Origin: Fistularia commersonii
Taxonomy: Eukaryota > Chordata > Actinopteri > Syngnathiformes > Fistulariidae
Length of the DNA stretch: 64,000 nucleotides
Direction of reading: 5' to 3'
Assembly: GCA_037954325.1 (NCBI GenBank)
Contig: JBBMNZ010000003.1
Span: 26,062,892 to 26,126,891 of the forward strand
Both the position numbers and the translations under genes were made by a program. Shown here piece after piece: positions 10,240 to 19,684 of the stretch (within the stretch, counting starts at the first letter, position 1; every line of letters starts with the position of its first letter). The notes below the pieces were generated by a model. The model was not told the DNA's origin. It did no database searches and saw only the letters and a list, made by a program, of their open reading frames with translations.

Positions 10240-10530
10240 TATATATATAGATATATATATATAAAATCCATTTATCTATTTATTATTTTATTTTTATTTT
10301 TACTTTTATTTTTTTAATCTTTTTTTTTATTTTATGTTTTTATTTTGTTTTATTTTTTTTATTACAATTATTTATTTTTTATTTTTATTTTTCATTTAAT
10401 TTTACTTTTATTTTTTTAATTTGATTTTTATTTTTGTTTTTATTTTCTTTTATTTTTTTTATTATAATTATTTATTTTTTATTTTTATTTATTTTTTCAT
10501 TTTATTTTTACTTTTTATTTAAAAAAACAT
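10240..10530. repeat. TA run and T/A-rich low-complexity DNA
   Basis: A short interrupted TA run (10240-10263) leads into nearly 270 bp of TTTTATTTTTA-like low-complexity sequence. Confidence 0.9.
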
Positions 10531-10554
10531 TTTATTCTTTGGTGTTCACAGTTT

Positions 10555-10740
10555 CATGCCGCTACTCCATTTGATCCCCAATTGCCCCTCTGGGACAACT
10601 TAAGTTTTTTCTGATTCTCCAGTGAACCTCCTGCATGTGTTTGGACTTTGGGAGGAATCTGGAGAACCCTAAGGAACCCCACGCAGACAGAACGTTGGAG
10701 AACGTTGAGACTCCGACCAGGGAGCTTCTCGCTTGCGAGG
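10555..10740 (-). mobile_element. SINE-A copy, minus strand
   Basis: Reverse complement of the SINE-A core: CCTGCATGTGTTTGGACTTT, GGAGGAATCTGGAGAACC, then AACCCCACGCAGACAGAA. The head remnant CTTCTCGCTTGCGAGGCAGG corresponds to 'cctcacagcaagaagg' on the other strand. Confidence 0.8.
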
Positions 10741-10852
10741 CAGGAGCGCCATATTGACCACATCGCGGTCAATATGGCGGTGACAGCTTTGTTTTCTGAG
10801 AGGAAAAACCTGTAAATGCGATTAATATTCATCACGGTTGGAGAAATGACGC

Positions 10853-10853
<1 letters not shown>

Positions 10854-10918
<65 letters not shown>
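10854..10918. repeat. (GT)n microsatellite, about 32 units
   Basis: Uninterrupted GT run. Confidence 0.98.
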
Positions 10919-10919
<1 letters not shown>

Positions 10920-11587
10920 AAGTTTATGCTGTCGCTGAATATTTCACAGTCGTCCTGATTTTTCCAGCCACCTCTTTCCAAAGACGCCGCCCAAATCGAT
11001 GGACGTCGAAAACCCTTATAACTCAGTTCAGACACGTGCCAGTAATGTCCGTTTACCTGATAGGGTTTATTGATCGTCTGGAAAAACAGCACCATAAATA
11101 AGACGACGGATATAAAACCCCGATAGGTCTTTATTACGGTTAACGGGAAACCCAAACTCGGACGGGCCGTTCGCCGTCCCGCTTCTCAGATCTCGGTTGT
11201 TAAATATGGGAGGCGTTTATTTGCCGCTTTTGAATTCCGAAGGCGGCAGGCGGGGAGATCCCAGAGGCCTCCGGAAAATAAATACAACACATAACTGGAT
11301 TTATTACTTCTTGCCGTTTGCATTTAATTAAGTCGTAAAAGTGATTAAATTTCGCAGATCCCGTTTCGCGCCCTGTGGATCGGCGGCGTCCCATCACGGT
11401 GGTAAAGTCACTTTCAGGGCTTGCTGAGGACTTCACCCCCACCCCCCGGACGGTCCGAGGCTCAGCGGGTTCTGGGCCTGGTGGATGAAGATTGTAATTC
11501 GTAATTCAATTTAGGGAGGAGTTTGTGTGTTAATCTGATGATTTGGGGAAGAACCCCGAGTGCATCGGCTTAAAGGTTTTCCAGATT
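10919..11587. other. Unique sequence, no gene recognised
   Basis: Moderately GC-rich DNA with no repeat shared within the window and no convincing frame. Confidence 0.45.
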
Positions 11588-11675
11588 CGAGCCGTCGCTC
11601 GGTGGATGTTTAGCTTTGTGATCGGAGCCCAGATCTGAGTTAGGATCAGTAGGATGAGCGTTTCACACCCAGATG
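11588..11675 (-). mobile_element. Repeat family U1, copy 5 (3' part, minus)
   Basis: The reverse complement of 11588-11675 contains ACTCAGATCTGGGCTCCGAT and CACAAAGCTAAACATCC, matching the tail of U1 at 2767-2825 and 8345-8400. Confidence 0.65.
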
Positions 11676-11727
11676 GATGCCGAATATATGTGTGTGAATG
11701 AGAGGAACCCAGATGGAACTACGTCAT

Positions 11728-12170
11728 GGTACCCCTGACACTTCTCTTCGCCCATTCCAACCTGCTATGCCCTGGACTGTTGACCCTAAGTACTTGAAAT
11801 CCTCCAACTTCTTGATCTTCACACCGAGCATACATGTCCTGCACCAATCTAACATATTTCTCTGCCACTCCAGACTTCCTAATATATAAAACCAGAGTTC
11901 CTCTCTCGGCACTCTGTCATATGCTCTTTCTAGGTCTAGGACACTTCCTCCACTCCAATGATGTATCAAATATCTGAAAGTCTATCTGAACTATCTGAAA
12001 GTACCTTGAGTGTATACATATATATTTATGGACACACACACGATTGTGTACATGGGAGTGACAGGTCTCCAAAGATGGCGTCTCTCATTCACACACATAT
12101 ATTCTGACTTACTGCGACTAACCTTCCTTCCTCTTCTTTCCAGAGCATACCTCCACCTCTCTAGATGTTC
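11728..12170 (-). pseudogene. RTE-clade LINE reverse transcriptase fragment, permuted (copy 1)
   Basis: Read on the minus strand: a block translating to MKVSRSKSEYMCVNER-like sequence (about 12165-12085), a TA-rich spacer with GACGCCATCTTTGGAGACC (about 12085-11965), then VLDLERAYDRVPREELW (about 11950-11890), and finally KIKKLEDFKYLGSTVQG (about 11830-11780). DLEKAYDRVPREELW is the RT domain signature of RTE/BovB-type LINEs. FKYLGSTV lies just after the RT core in that clade. In an intact ORF, MCVNER follows AYDRVP, so the order here is permuted. The catalytic region between AYDRVP and FKYLGS is deleted. It cannot be functional. Confidence 0.8.
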
Positions 12171-12806
12171 CTAGACCTGTTCCCTGCTGTCACTACAGAT
12201 CAAAATATTGTCTGCAAACATCATGGCCCATGGAGATTCCTGTTTAATGTCCTCTGTCAGCCTGTCCATTACCACTGCAAACAAGAAGGGACTCAGAGCT
12301 GATCCCTGATGAAGCCCCACCTCCACCCCCACTTCTCCGATCCACCCATGACGCCCATTCTTGATTTGAGTACGTCGTCCAAATGTCACCAGTCCCTAGT
12401 CGCTGTTCTTCATCTCGCCCGCTGCTGGAAGCCGCATGATGAAGTCCCACCTACACCTTGTACATGTCTGTGACACCTAAAGAATACCTCACCACTGCCT
12501 CACAACAAGCATACATGTCCCGCACCAGTCTGGCTCTGCCACTCCACACTTGCTCATCCAATACCAGAGTTCCTCTCTCGGCAACCTGTCACATGCTTTT
12601 TCGAGGTCTAGGACACTTCCCCCAACCAAATAATGCATCAGATATGTGTCGGTAGTATCTGAAAGTACCTTGAGTACATATATATATATATACGACGGGT
12701 CTCCGAAGATGGCGTCTCTTATTCACACACATATTTTCTGTCTTGCTGTGACTAACCTTCCTTCCTCTTTTTCCAGAGCATACCTCCACCTCTCTAGAAG
12801 TTCCTC
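12171..12806 (-). pseudogene. RTE-clade LINE reverse transcriptase fragment (copy 2)
   Basis: Minus-strand order: MKVSHSKTENMCVNK-like block (about 12800-12715), spacer with GACGCCATCTTCGGAGACCC, a decayed VLDLEKACDRLPRE (about 12615-12570), then VEVGLHQGSALSPFLFAVVM and DRLTEDIKQESPWAMMFADN (about 12330-12210). GLHQGSALSPFLF and MMFADD are RT motifs; here FADD has become FADN, removing one catalytic Asp. A roughly 120-bp insertion separates two copies of the VEVGLH segment. The unit repeats the spacer junction of copy 1 about 0.65 kb away, so the cluster is a tandem array of permuted fragments. Confidence 0.8.
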
Positions 12807-13394
12807 GTTCTTCCCCTGGTGCGTGAGATGCCACTCTCTTCTTGCAGATCTTCAGGTGCGCCTCCACAGGGGCGTGAGCGTTTCCTCCGCGAAACGTTAC
12901 CGACCTCGACGCTCCTCCGCAGCAGTAAAAGGTTTGAACGGCGTTCGCTTTAAAAACCTCGTCGTTCAGCCCGACTGCTTCTCCGCACGCCGTCAAGAAA
13001 AAATATCAAATAAATAAAAAAGGGAGAAGCTATTTATTATCCGAGATATTTATCAGGAATATGGAAACACATTTTGAAGATGTTTTCACGCTGTGTGTTT
13101 ATAATGTGTGTGTAAGTGCTTAAAAGGCGACAGCTTTATAAATGGCAGGAGATAAGGAGGAGCGGCGGGGAGCGGGAAAGTGCTCGGCCCGTTCTCAAAC
13201 TGGAACCTCGGGGGGGAAATGGGAAAAAAAGGAGGCGTCAAAACGTTCTGCAATTAACTGAAACGCGTCTTTTCACTTTCTTTTTTACGAATATATTCGC
13301 TGATTTTTTTTTTTTTCCCCGTGGAGCTGTCAGTCTCACGTGTCCGGTGGGAGGAGGACGACGGTGAAGATGAAGACGAGGACGAAGAGGCGAT
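12807..13394. other. Unique sequence, no gene recognised
   Basis: GC-mixed DNA with a poly-T tract near 13304-13316. Overlapping plus and minus frames mirror each other. No domain was recognised. Confidence 0.4.
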
Positions 13395-13570
13395 AAAGAC
13401 TCCGTTGGGAATCCGGTGCTCTGAGAGGAACCTGAGCAGAGCTGGACCAGGACTCAGACCGCCATGAACAGCATGGAGAGAACCCAGGAAGGAGTTTATG
13501 GAAAGAGTCCGAGCAGGAGAACATGGAGAGAACACAGCGAGAACCCACTCCTGCAACGAATTTGAACAAA
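13395..13570 (-). mobile_element. SINE-A fragment, minus strand
   Basis: Diverged reverse complement of the SINE-A core, with repeated 'GAGAGAACCCAGGAAGGAG' and 'GAGCAGGAGAACATGGAGAG' blocks. Head and tail are not clear. Confidence 0.6.
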
Positions 13571-14292
13571 GAGCCTTCTGCTGAAAGGGGACAGTGAACC
13601 ACTGTCACGTAACCACACCAAATATTTTGTGCGCAAACACACTCACAAACAATCTCGGCTTAAAAGAAAGAACCCGTCTTCCCCCTCGCTGACCGCTGAC
13701 GCATCGGAGGTTAAGTTGCGCCGGGATCCGACTCGTTCCATTAAAAAGAAATGAGAAAATAAAATCAATACGGATGGCTGATGCCGCCGTGACAAAGGAG
13801 TGCATGGATGGGTGGAGGAGGAGGCAGGAGGCCTCGCACAACACCGGCCTAAATCTTAATTAGCAGCGATATCGATGCGGCGGCACAAAGAGGCGCCTCG
13901 GAGCGCTGTTTTTTGGAGCGCGGGACGGGAGTCCGCGAAAATGAATTCTCGCCGCCTGGCTAAGTGGAAGTGACAGAGCTGGTGTGGATTCGCGGGACAA
14001 CATCTACGAGAGGAGAACTTCCCGCCCTGTGTTTCGTCCGGTCCGAAGGGAAAGGCCGGGGTGTGCTTGCCATTGTAATTGAAAATAAAACGGTGACTCG
14101 AGTGGTAAAGCGACTCCCCGAGGTTATTATCTTTTCTTTTTCTGAAAGAATGTGTCTGCGGCGGTGTGGAATGTCAAAGAATTGTCCATGGAAGTTTTGG
14201 TATGAGGTGCTGGCTCGGGATCCTCTTGGGTCGTCTCAGGTGACCTTCGAACTGGAGGTCAACCCTTCACTCACACAGTTTAAACTGGATCT
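13571..14292. other. GC-rich unique sequence
   Basis: A 110-codon plus-strand frame (13964-14296) has no recognised motif and runs into SINE-B, so it is not called a gene. The 13840-13960 part, with TTAATTAGCAGCGATATCGA, has the look of conserved non-coding DNA, but this is only an impression. Confidence 0.35.
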
Positions 14293-14758
14293 TTAGGGTG
14301 GCTGAGTTGGCAGAGCTTGTATCTCCCCGACCAGAAGGTCGGTGGTCCAGTACCGGTTGGCTTCTTTCTACATGTCAAAGTGTGCTTGGACATGTCAAAG
14401 TATCCTTGGACATACCGATATGTGCTTGGACATACCGAAGTGTGCTTGGACATGTCAAAGTATCCTTGAACATACCGAAGTGTGCTTGGACATGTCAAAG
14501 TATCCTTGGACATACCAAAGTGTGCTTGGACATGTCAAAGCATCCTTGAACATACCGAAGTGTGCTTGGACATACCAAAGTGTGCTTGGACATGTCAAAG
14601 TATCCTTGAAGATACCGAAGTGTGCTTGGACATGTGAAAGTATCCTTGGACATACCAAAGTGTGCTTGGACATGTCAAATTGTGCTTGAACATTCAGAAG
14701 TGTCTTCGGACATACCGAAGTTTCCTCGGACAAGACACCGAAGCCGCAGTTCCTCATT
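14293..14758 (+). mobile_element. SINE-B (tRNA-derived) with expanded internal repeat
   Basis: The head 14293-14358 is tRNA-like: an A-box-like GGTGGCTGAGTTGGCAGAGC and a B-box-like region, GACCAGAAGGTCGGTGGTCC. It runs into ACATGTCAAAGTGTGCTTGG repeats and exits at about 14715-14755 through TCGGACAAGACACCGAAGCC. In ordinary teleost copies of this SINE, one 'catgccgaagtgtccttggg' is followed directly by 'caagacactgaac', so the repeat array is an expansion of that single internal segment. Confidence 0.8.
14362..14730. repeat. 20-bp minisatellite inside SINE-B
   Basis: About 18 units of a 20-bp motif, alternating TGTGCTTGGACATGTCAAAG and TATCCTTGGACATACCGAAG, so a 40-bp dimer is the higher-order unit over much of the array. 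Since 20 is not a multiple of three, all frames read through as degenerate LDMSKYPWTYQSVLGHV-type peptides. Confidence 0.93.
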
Positions 14759-15110
14759 CATCTGATTCATCCATTCATTCATTATCTATACTGCTTATCC
14801 TGTGCTCAGGGTCACGTGATCGCTGGAAACTATCAAAGCTGTGATTGGGCGAGAGGCTGGGGCTCATCCTGGAGCGGTTGTCAGTCAATCATGGGACCAC
14901 TTTAAGAAACATACAACCATACAGCCTTTCATTCTGACAATTTAGGGTCACCAAAGAACCTCCTGCATGTTTTTGGACTGCAGGGGGGAACCTGGAGATC
15001 CAGGAGGAACCCCATGCAGATATTGAAACTCCCCACAGACGTCCCTCTGTTTGGAATCCAACCTGGGACCTCCTTGCTGTGAGGCAGGGAAGGTAACCAC
15101 TGCCCGGTGT
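14759..15110 (-). mobile_element. SINE-A, near full length, minus strand
   Basis: The most complete SINE-A copy. Minus-strand order: head with CCTCACAGCAAGGAGGTCCC (about 15080-15060), core with GGGGTTCCTCCTGGATCTCC, CAGTCCAAAAACATGCAGGA, then a tail with GATTGACTGACAACCGCTCC and CAATCACAGC-type sequence. It ends in GGATGAATCAGATGAATG-type tail repeats at 14759-14780. The Pol III B-box region is decayed. It sits directly beside SINE-B in opposite orientation. Confidence 0.85.
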
Positions 15111-16050
15111 CAGTACTTCCAAACTCGCACTCGGAAAAACAAGCCCGATAATCATTAAGTACACTGAAGATTCTGACGCCCTTTTTTCTGTCAAAAGAAA
15201 GTATGTTTTTTCTTCTCCAGCAGCAGCAGCATCCTTCTGCTGTTTACTGAATCATCGCCATGATGGGATATAATTCAGGAATCGAGAGACGGTTTGACTG
15301 AGGAGAGTTATTCCCCTTTACCCGCCGGGGGCCAAACTGTTGCACCGGATAAACATGATTTGTTTATCCTTGAAAAAAAATCATAATGCATCGCAGCGAT
15401 TGGGCTTTTATTTGTCGGCTGCTGGGTGAAGAAGAAGAGGATGAGGAGGAGGAGGTTTGACGTGATGCAGCACATCTGCAGGTTTGGACGGCGCCGACCC
15501 GCTTCCACTCAGATACCGGCAATTTAGTTTGTTGGCATTGGAAAAAATGATTTCTGTCAGAGAGAGAAAGAGAGAGAGAGAGAGCGGCATCCATCAAACC
15601 TTCTGCTTTGACTGGTTTCCCTCACCGATCTGCCCTGGCCTTGTCCTCCTCCTGCTGGAGATGTGCAGGGGAGAGAAGCTCTGCGCACAGAGGAGGCCGT
15701 CCTCCTCATCTTCATTCACCGCTGCTACCTTCTGGTTCCTGTTATTAGCCTTGTACGAAGAGGCTTCATGGAGGTCAGCTCCTCCACAACACTAATGATT
15801 TTGACATTTTGAAACGGCTCCACTGCTTTTTCTCCAATTTGTGAATTTGTGTTTCCATAAAAGGCGGCTCAGAGGTTGGGACTTTGTTATTTGTAACAAA
15901 CGATGTTCTCAGTTTACCGTAAGATCTACGTTCCCGTCTACCACCTCTAGTCAGGAGCTGTGGGCGGAGACACAAACAACAGGACAGGTTCTCCTTTGGA
16001 GATAGAGTGAAGAGCTTGGGTATTTGTGCAGGAGGCTCAAAGTAGACTTT
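15111..16050. other. Unique sequence with short (GA)n
   Basis: Holds a GA run at 15560-15584. No convincing gene. Short frames on both strands overlap the GA/TC-rich DNA. Confidence 0.45.
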
Positions 16051-16054
16051 GGAA

Positions 16055-16310
16055 TGTTCTAGGACACTTCGGTATGTCAAGGGACACTCGATTGTCCAAG
16101 GACACTTTGGTAGATCCAAAGACAGTTTGGTACTGTATGTCCCAGGACACTTCGGTATGTCCAAGGAACCTTTTAAATGTCCAAGAATACAACGGCAGCT
16201 CCAAGGACACTTCAGCAAGCCAAAGGAGACACCTATGAACCACCAATCTTCTGATCGGAGGAACACCTGCTCTACAAACTCAGTCTCCTGAGAAGACCCA
16301 AGAGGAATTG
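16055..16310 (-). mobile_element. SINE-B, minus strand, with expanded 20-bp repeat
   Basis: On the minus strand the tRNA-like head is CTGAGTTTGTAGAGCAGGTG, then CGATCAGAAGATTGGTGGTT (about 16290-16235). It is followed by about seven diverged units related to CTTGGACATACCGAAGTGTC (16225-16060). This is the same family, and the same internal segment, as the plus-strand copy at 14293-14758. The repeat is shorter and more diverged here. Confidence 0.75.
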
Positions 16311-16354
16311 CAGGCCTCGCACCTCAACTTCTAATGACGATTCACATCAAGCAC

Positions 16355-16605
16355 TTTGACGCTCCACGTCACCGTATACGAACCGCCCTCCATCTGTAAA
16401 TCTTCTGGACCTCCTGCGTGGAAGGTCCAACCTCAGCAGCTTTCTACCCAGATCTTCACCATCCCTCCTCTGTCCATGTCCAAACCATCTCAGTCTGCCC
16501 TTTATCTCCAGAACATCTAACATATGCTGTCCTTCGGATGAAGTCTTTCTTGATCCTCCCAAGGAGGAAGCTCCACATCTTCATCTCCTGCCTCCAAATG
16601 GAACC
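16355..16605 (-). pseudogene. RTE LINE ORF C-terminal fragment, minus strand
   Basis: Minus-strand translation in two frames gives QEMKMWSFLLGRIKKDFIRR, then RLRWFGHGQRRDGEDLGRKL and LRLDLPRRRSRRF. This matches the LEVAEMKMLRFSLGVTRMER...GHGQRRD..GRRMLELELP order of the LINE C-terminus seen at 45535-46012. It is frameshifted and short. Confidence 0.8.
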
Positions 16606-17329
16606 CCCAAATTTGGGTCCATTTACAACTTTGTGTCCCAGTTCTATTTTGTAGCCCCTCCTCCTGGGGGTCCTGTTGGGTAACTTCTCAGGAGCATTGA
16701 GGACTGGAAACAACAGAAGCAAAAGATTTTGCTTTTCCAAAAAGGGAGGAGCCTTTTTCTTATGTCCTATACAACAGAAAACGGCGTGTTATTTACCGCC
16801 GACACGACGCGGGGGGGAGATAATACGAGGTCCTTTCAAGCTCGGCGGCCGATGTGAAAATTGTCCAATACGACTCTTTCAGCTCTAATTGAACGTTCTG
16901 ATGAGACGCGATGGCTTTAACACCTGAGTTCTTTCTTTTTTTTTGTTCCCGGCTACAAATGGAGCTCCACTGTTCTCACTTGACATGACCCACATTATAA
17001 TTAGGGGACCCATTTATCTATTGTGCATCCGTCGGCTGAATCGCGCCGATGTATGACAATAAAGCCTCGACGTTCCCTTCCTGTGATGCTCTGTGATATC
17101 TCCAGTGCCTGATGATCATTACGAAGGCCTTCTCCAGCCTCTGGAAATGATGGTGTGGAGTTCACCTTCTTCTTGGGGATTCGCAGGAAGGGGCACGAGC
17201 TCCTGAGCAATGCGGTAGCTCTGCAAAATTTGTCCAAATACATTTCCGTATGTAGCACTTGTCTTCTTCACAGTTCCTCCTCACAGAAGCCAGTTGGAGC
17301 TACCACTGGGGGCCGGGTTTGACCCGGAC
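16606..17329. other. Unique sequence, no gene recognised
   Basis: No repeat shared elsewhere in the window and no convincing coding frame. Confidence 0.4.
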
Positions 17330-17500
17330 GGGTCGACTGTCAATCAACTAGACGTTCACTCTCTCAGTCACACCTGCAGGCAATTGCCTTCAACGAACCT
17401 CCTGACTGTTTTTGGGCAGTGGGAGGAAGATGGAGAGCCTGGAGAGAACTCAGAGAGAACCAAGTGTAACAAGGAACCTTCTTGCCATGGGATAAGAAGT
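17330..17500 (-). mobile_element. SINE-A copy, minus strand
   Basis: Reverse complement of the SINE-A core, with AACCTCCTGACTGTTTTTGG, CAGTGGGAGGAAGATGGAGA and GAACCTTCTTGCCATGGGAT. The 3' tail side borders no ATGG run. The minisatellite at 17515 starts immediately after its head. Confidence 0.75.
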
Positions 17501-17514
17501 ATCAATTGTATGTA

Positions 17515-18062
17515 AGTAATCTAAAGCAATCTAAACTAGTCAAAGGTAATCCAAAATAATCTAAACTAGTCTAAAATATTGCAAAGTGACAAAAGGTGAT
17601 CTAAAGTGAGCTAAGGCAACCCAAAGTAACCAAAGATAATCTAAAGTGACCAAGAGTAATCTAAAGCAACCCAAAGTAACCAAAGATAATCTGAAGTGAC
17701 CAAGTGTAATCTAAAGCAACCCAAAGTAGCCAAAGATAATCTAAAGTAGCCAAGAGTAGTCTAAAGCAACCCGAAGTAACCAAAGATAATCTGAAGTGAC
17801 CAAGTGTAATCTAAAGCAACCCAAAGTAGCCAAAGATAATCTGAAGTTACCAAGAGTAATCTAAAGTAGTCTAAAGCAACCCAAAGTAACCAAAGATAAT
17901 CTGAAGTGACCAAGAGTAATCTAAAGTAGTCTAAAGCAACCAAAAGTAACCAAAGATTATCTAAAGTAACCAAGAGTAATCTAAAGTAGTCTAAAGCAAC
18001 CCAAAGTAGCCAAAGATAATCCAAAGTAACAAAGGTAATCTAAAGTCATCAAAAGTAGTCTC
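17515..18062. repeat. Minisatellite, unit about 60 bp built of 10-13-bp subunits
   Basis: About 550 bp of repeated phrases AATCTAAAGCAACCCAAAGT, AACCAAAGATAATCTGAAGT and GACCAAGAGTAATCTAAAGT. On the minus strand the array reads as a repeating 20-residue frame (YLWLLWVALDYFRLLLVTSD), so the regular unit is about 60 bp. The subunits all look like 'nAANCtAAAG' variants. Confidence 0.93.
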
Positions 18063-18637
18063 CATTCATCTGAAGCAGCTGATAGAGGGTTGCATTGGGT
18101 GTGCATATAAAAAGCCAAAGGTGAAGAGGTTCAGGTCCCCGCCCGATGAGGAGAAGGCAAGGCGGCGGCTGAATCAGAATAAATCTTGCAGGGTGGTGAC
18201 AGATCTGCGTATGTTGAAACATTAATGACAGCGCCGGGCGGTTCAAACAGGCCTTTCCGTGCAAATCATTCCCGCGGAGCGTTCGCTTGCGATTTCCTCC
18301 CGACAGTTTTATTTTGGTGCCCGTCTGACGTGACAGACCACAGCCTTTTCCACAAAAGCGTCCTTTTAAAGGACGTCACCTCCGTCAGACAACTCCGCTC
18401 ATGGCTGTTCTACTACTCCTCACACTGACCTGCAGAAGCAAACAGAAGTGCGTTCCATTTCCCCACTGAAGAGACGGCCATTGAACGCCTCGGGAACCGA
18501 TCTGCCGGTTCACGTGAGCGGAGCGCCGCCGCACGAAGGGAACGAGCGCACATCAATAATTGAAGGTGACACAGAACAGCGCTGAACAGGACCTCAAAGC
18601 TAACTGGTACAGACAGTAATGAAACCGTTGACAAGCG
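18063..18637. other. GC-rich unique sequence
   Basis: No gene recognised between the minisatellite and the LINE fragment. Confidence 0.4.
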
Positions 18638-19250
18638 CCATCTTCGGAAACCCGTCACTCCCACATACACACTCGTTTGTGTGTCAGATACTTCCGACAC
18701 ATATTTGCTGCATCATTGGGTGGCGAAAGCGTCCTAGACCTTGAAGAAGCATACGACAGGGTGCCGAGAGAGGAACTCTGGTATTGTATGAGGTCTGGAG
18801 TGGCAGAGAAGTATGTTAGACTGGTGCAGGACATGTATGCTCGCTGTGAGACAGGGGTGAGGTGTGCTGTAGGGGTAACAGAGAAGTTAAAGGTGGAGGA
18901 GGGGCTTCACCAGGGATCAGCTCTGAAGCCCTTCTTGTTTGCAGTGGTAATGGACAGGCTGACAGAGGACATTAAACAGGAATCTCCATGGACCATGATG
19001 TTTGCAGACGAGATTGTGATCTGTGGTTAGAGCAGGGAACAGATTTAGGAAAATCTAGAGGTGGAGGTATGCACTGGAAAGCAGAGGAATGAAGGTTAGT
19101 TACAGCAAGACAAAATATATCCGGGTGGAACGATGAAGATTGATGGATGTAGTGAGAAAGGATATGAAGTTAGTTGGTGTGACAGAGGAGCATCCGGAGA
19201 ACAGGGTTATGTGGAGGAGGTGGATTGGCTGTGGAGACCCTGAAGGGAAA
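18638..19250 (+). pseudogene. RTE-clade LINE reverse transcriptase fragment
   Basis: After a spacer (GCGCCATCTTCGGAAACCCG, then GTGTGTCAGATACTTCCGAC) shared with the cluster at 12 kb, the frame reads VLDLEEAYDRVPREELWYCM, RSGVAEKYVRLVQDMYARC, then GLHQGSALKPFLFAVVMDRL and WTMMFADEIVICG. These are RTE RT motifs. FADD is altered to FADE and the frame then stops (about 19029). After a deletion, the 3' part resumes with a GATATGAAGTTAGTTGGTGT-type C-terminus and the CCTGAAGGGAAA 3' end. It is inactive. Confidence 0.9.
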
Positions 19251-19684
19251 TTGGGTGCTAGAAGTGTTGCGTGAAAACTAGCGGGGCGCGGAGCTAACTG
19301 CTAAGCTAGCTGGCTGCCCGTGTTCCTGCATCAGGATTCTATTTAGGTTTTATTTCAGCTCCTCCTGCAGGAGACCACCAAGGTCAGAACTCCCACTAGG
19401 CCGGCACGCCGTTAATTATTGATACACTCTTTTTTTTTCTTTTTTTATCAAGTTACCGCCGTGCTTGCTGTCGTAATCACATGTCGCTGTGATTTAAAAA
19501 AAAAAAAAAGATGAGTGGATTAAGTATCCATGGTGGACCTGGTGAGACACTGCAGAATCCAACAGTGTCCTTCCTCGGTGGTCCGACCCTTCGTATTAGC
19601 CGGGTTAAAAACAGGGACGGGGGCTGTGAGGAGGAACCTACTATCATGAATATGGATGGCACACATGAGAATATTCATGAGTTC
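19251..19684. other. Unique sequence
   Basis: Contains short T and A runs (19431-19446, 19496-19509). No gene recognised. Confidence 0.4.

Noticed and set aside
13964..14296. 110-codon plus-strand frame with balanced composition
   Set aside because: It runs into the SINE-B head, and no motif or splice signal supports an exon.
14293..14365. tRNA gene candidate
   Set aside because: A- and B-box-like motifs are present, but the cloverleaf is incomplete and the sequence continues as a SINE, so it is a tRNA-derived SINE head.
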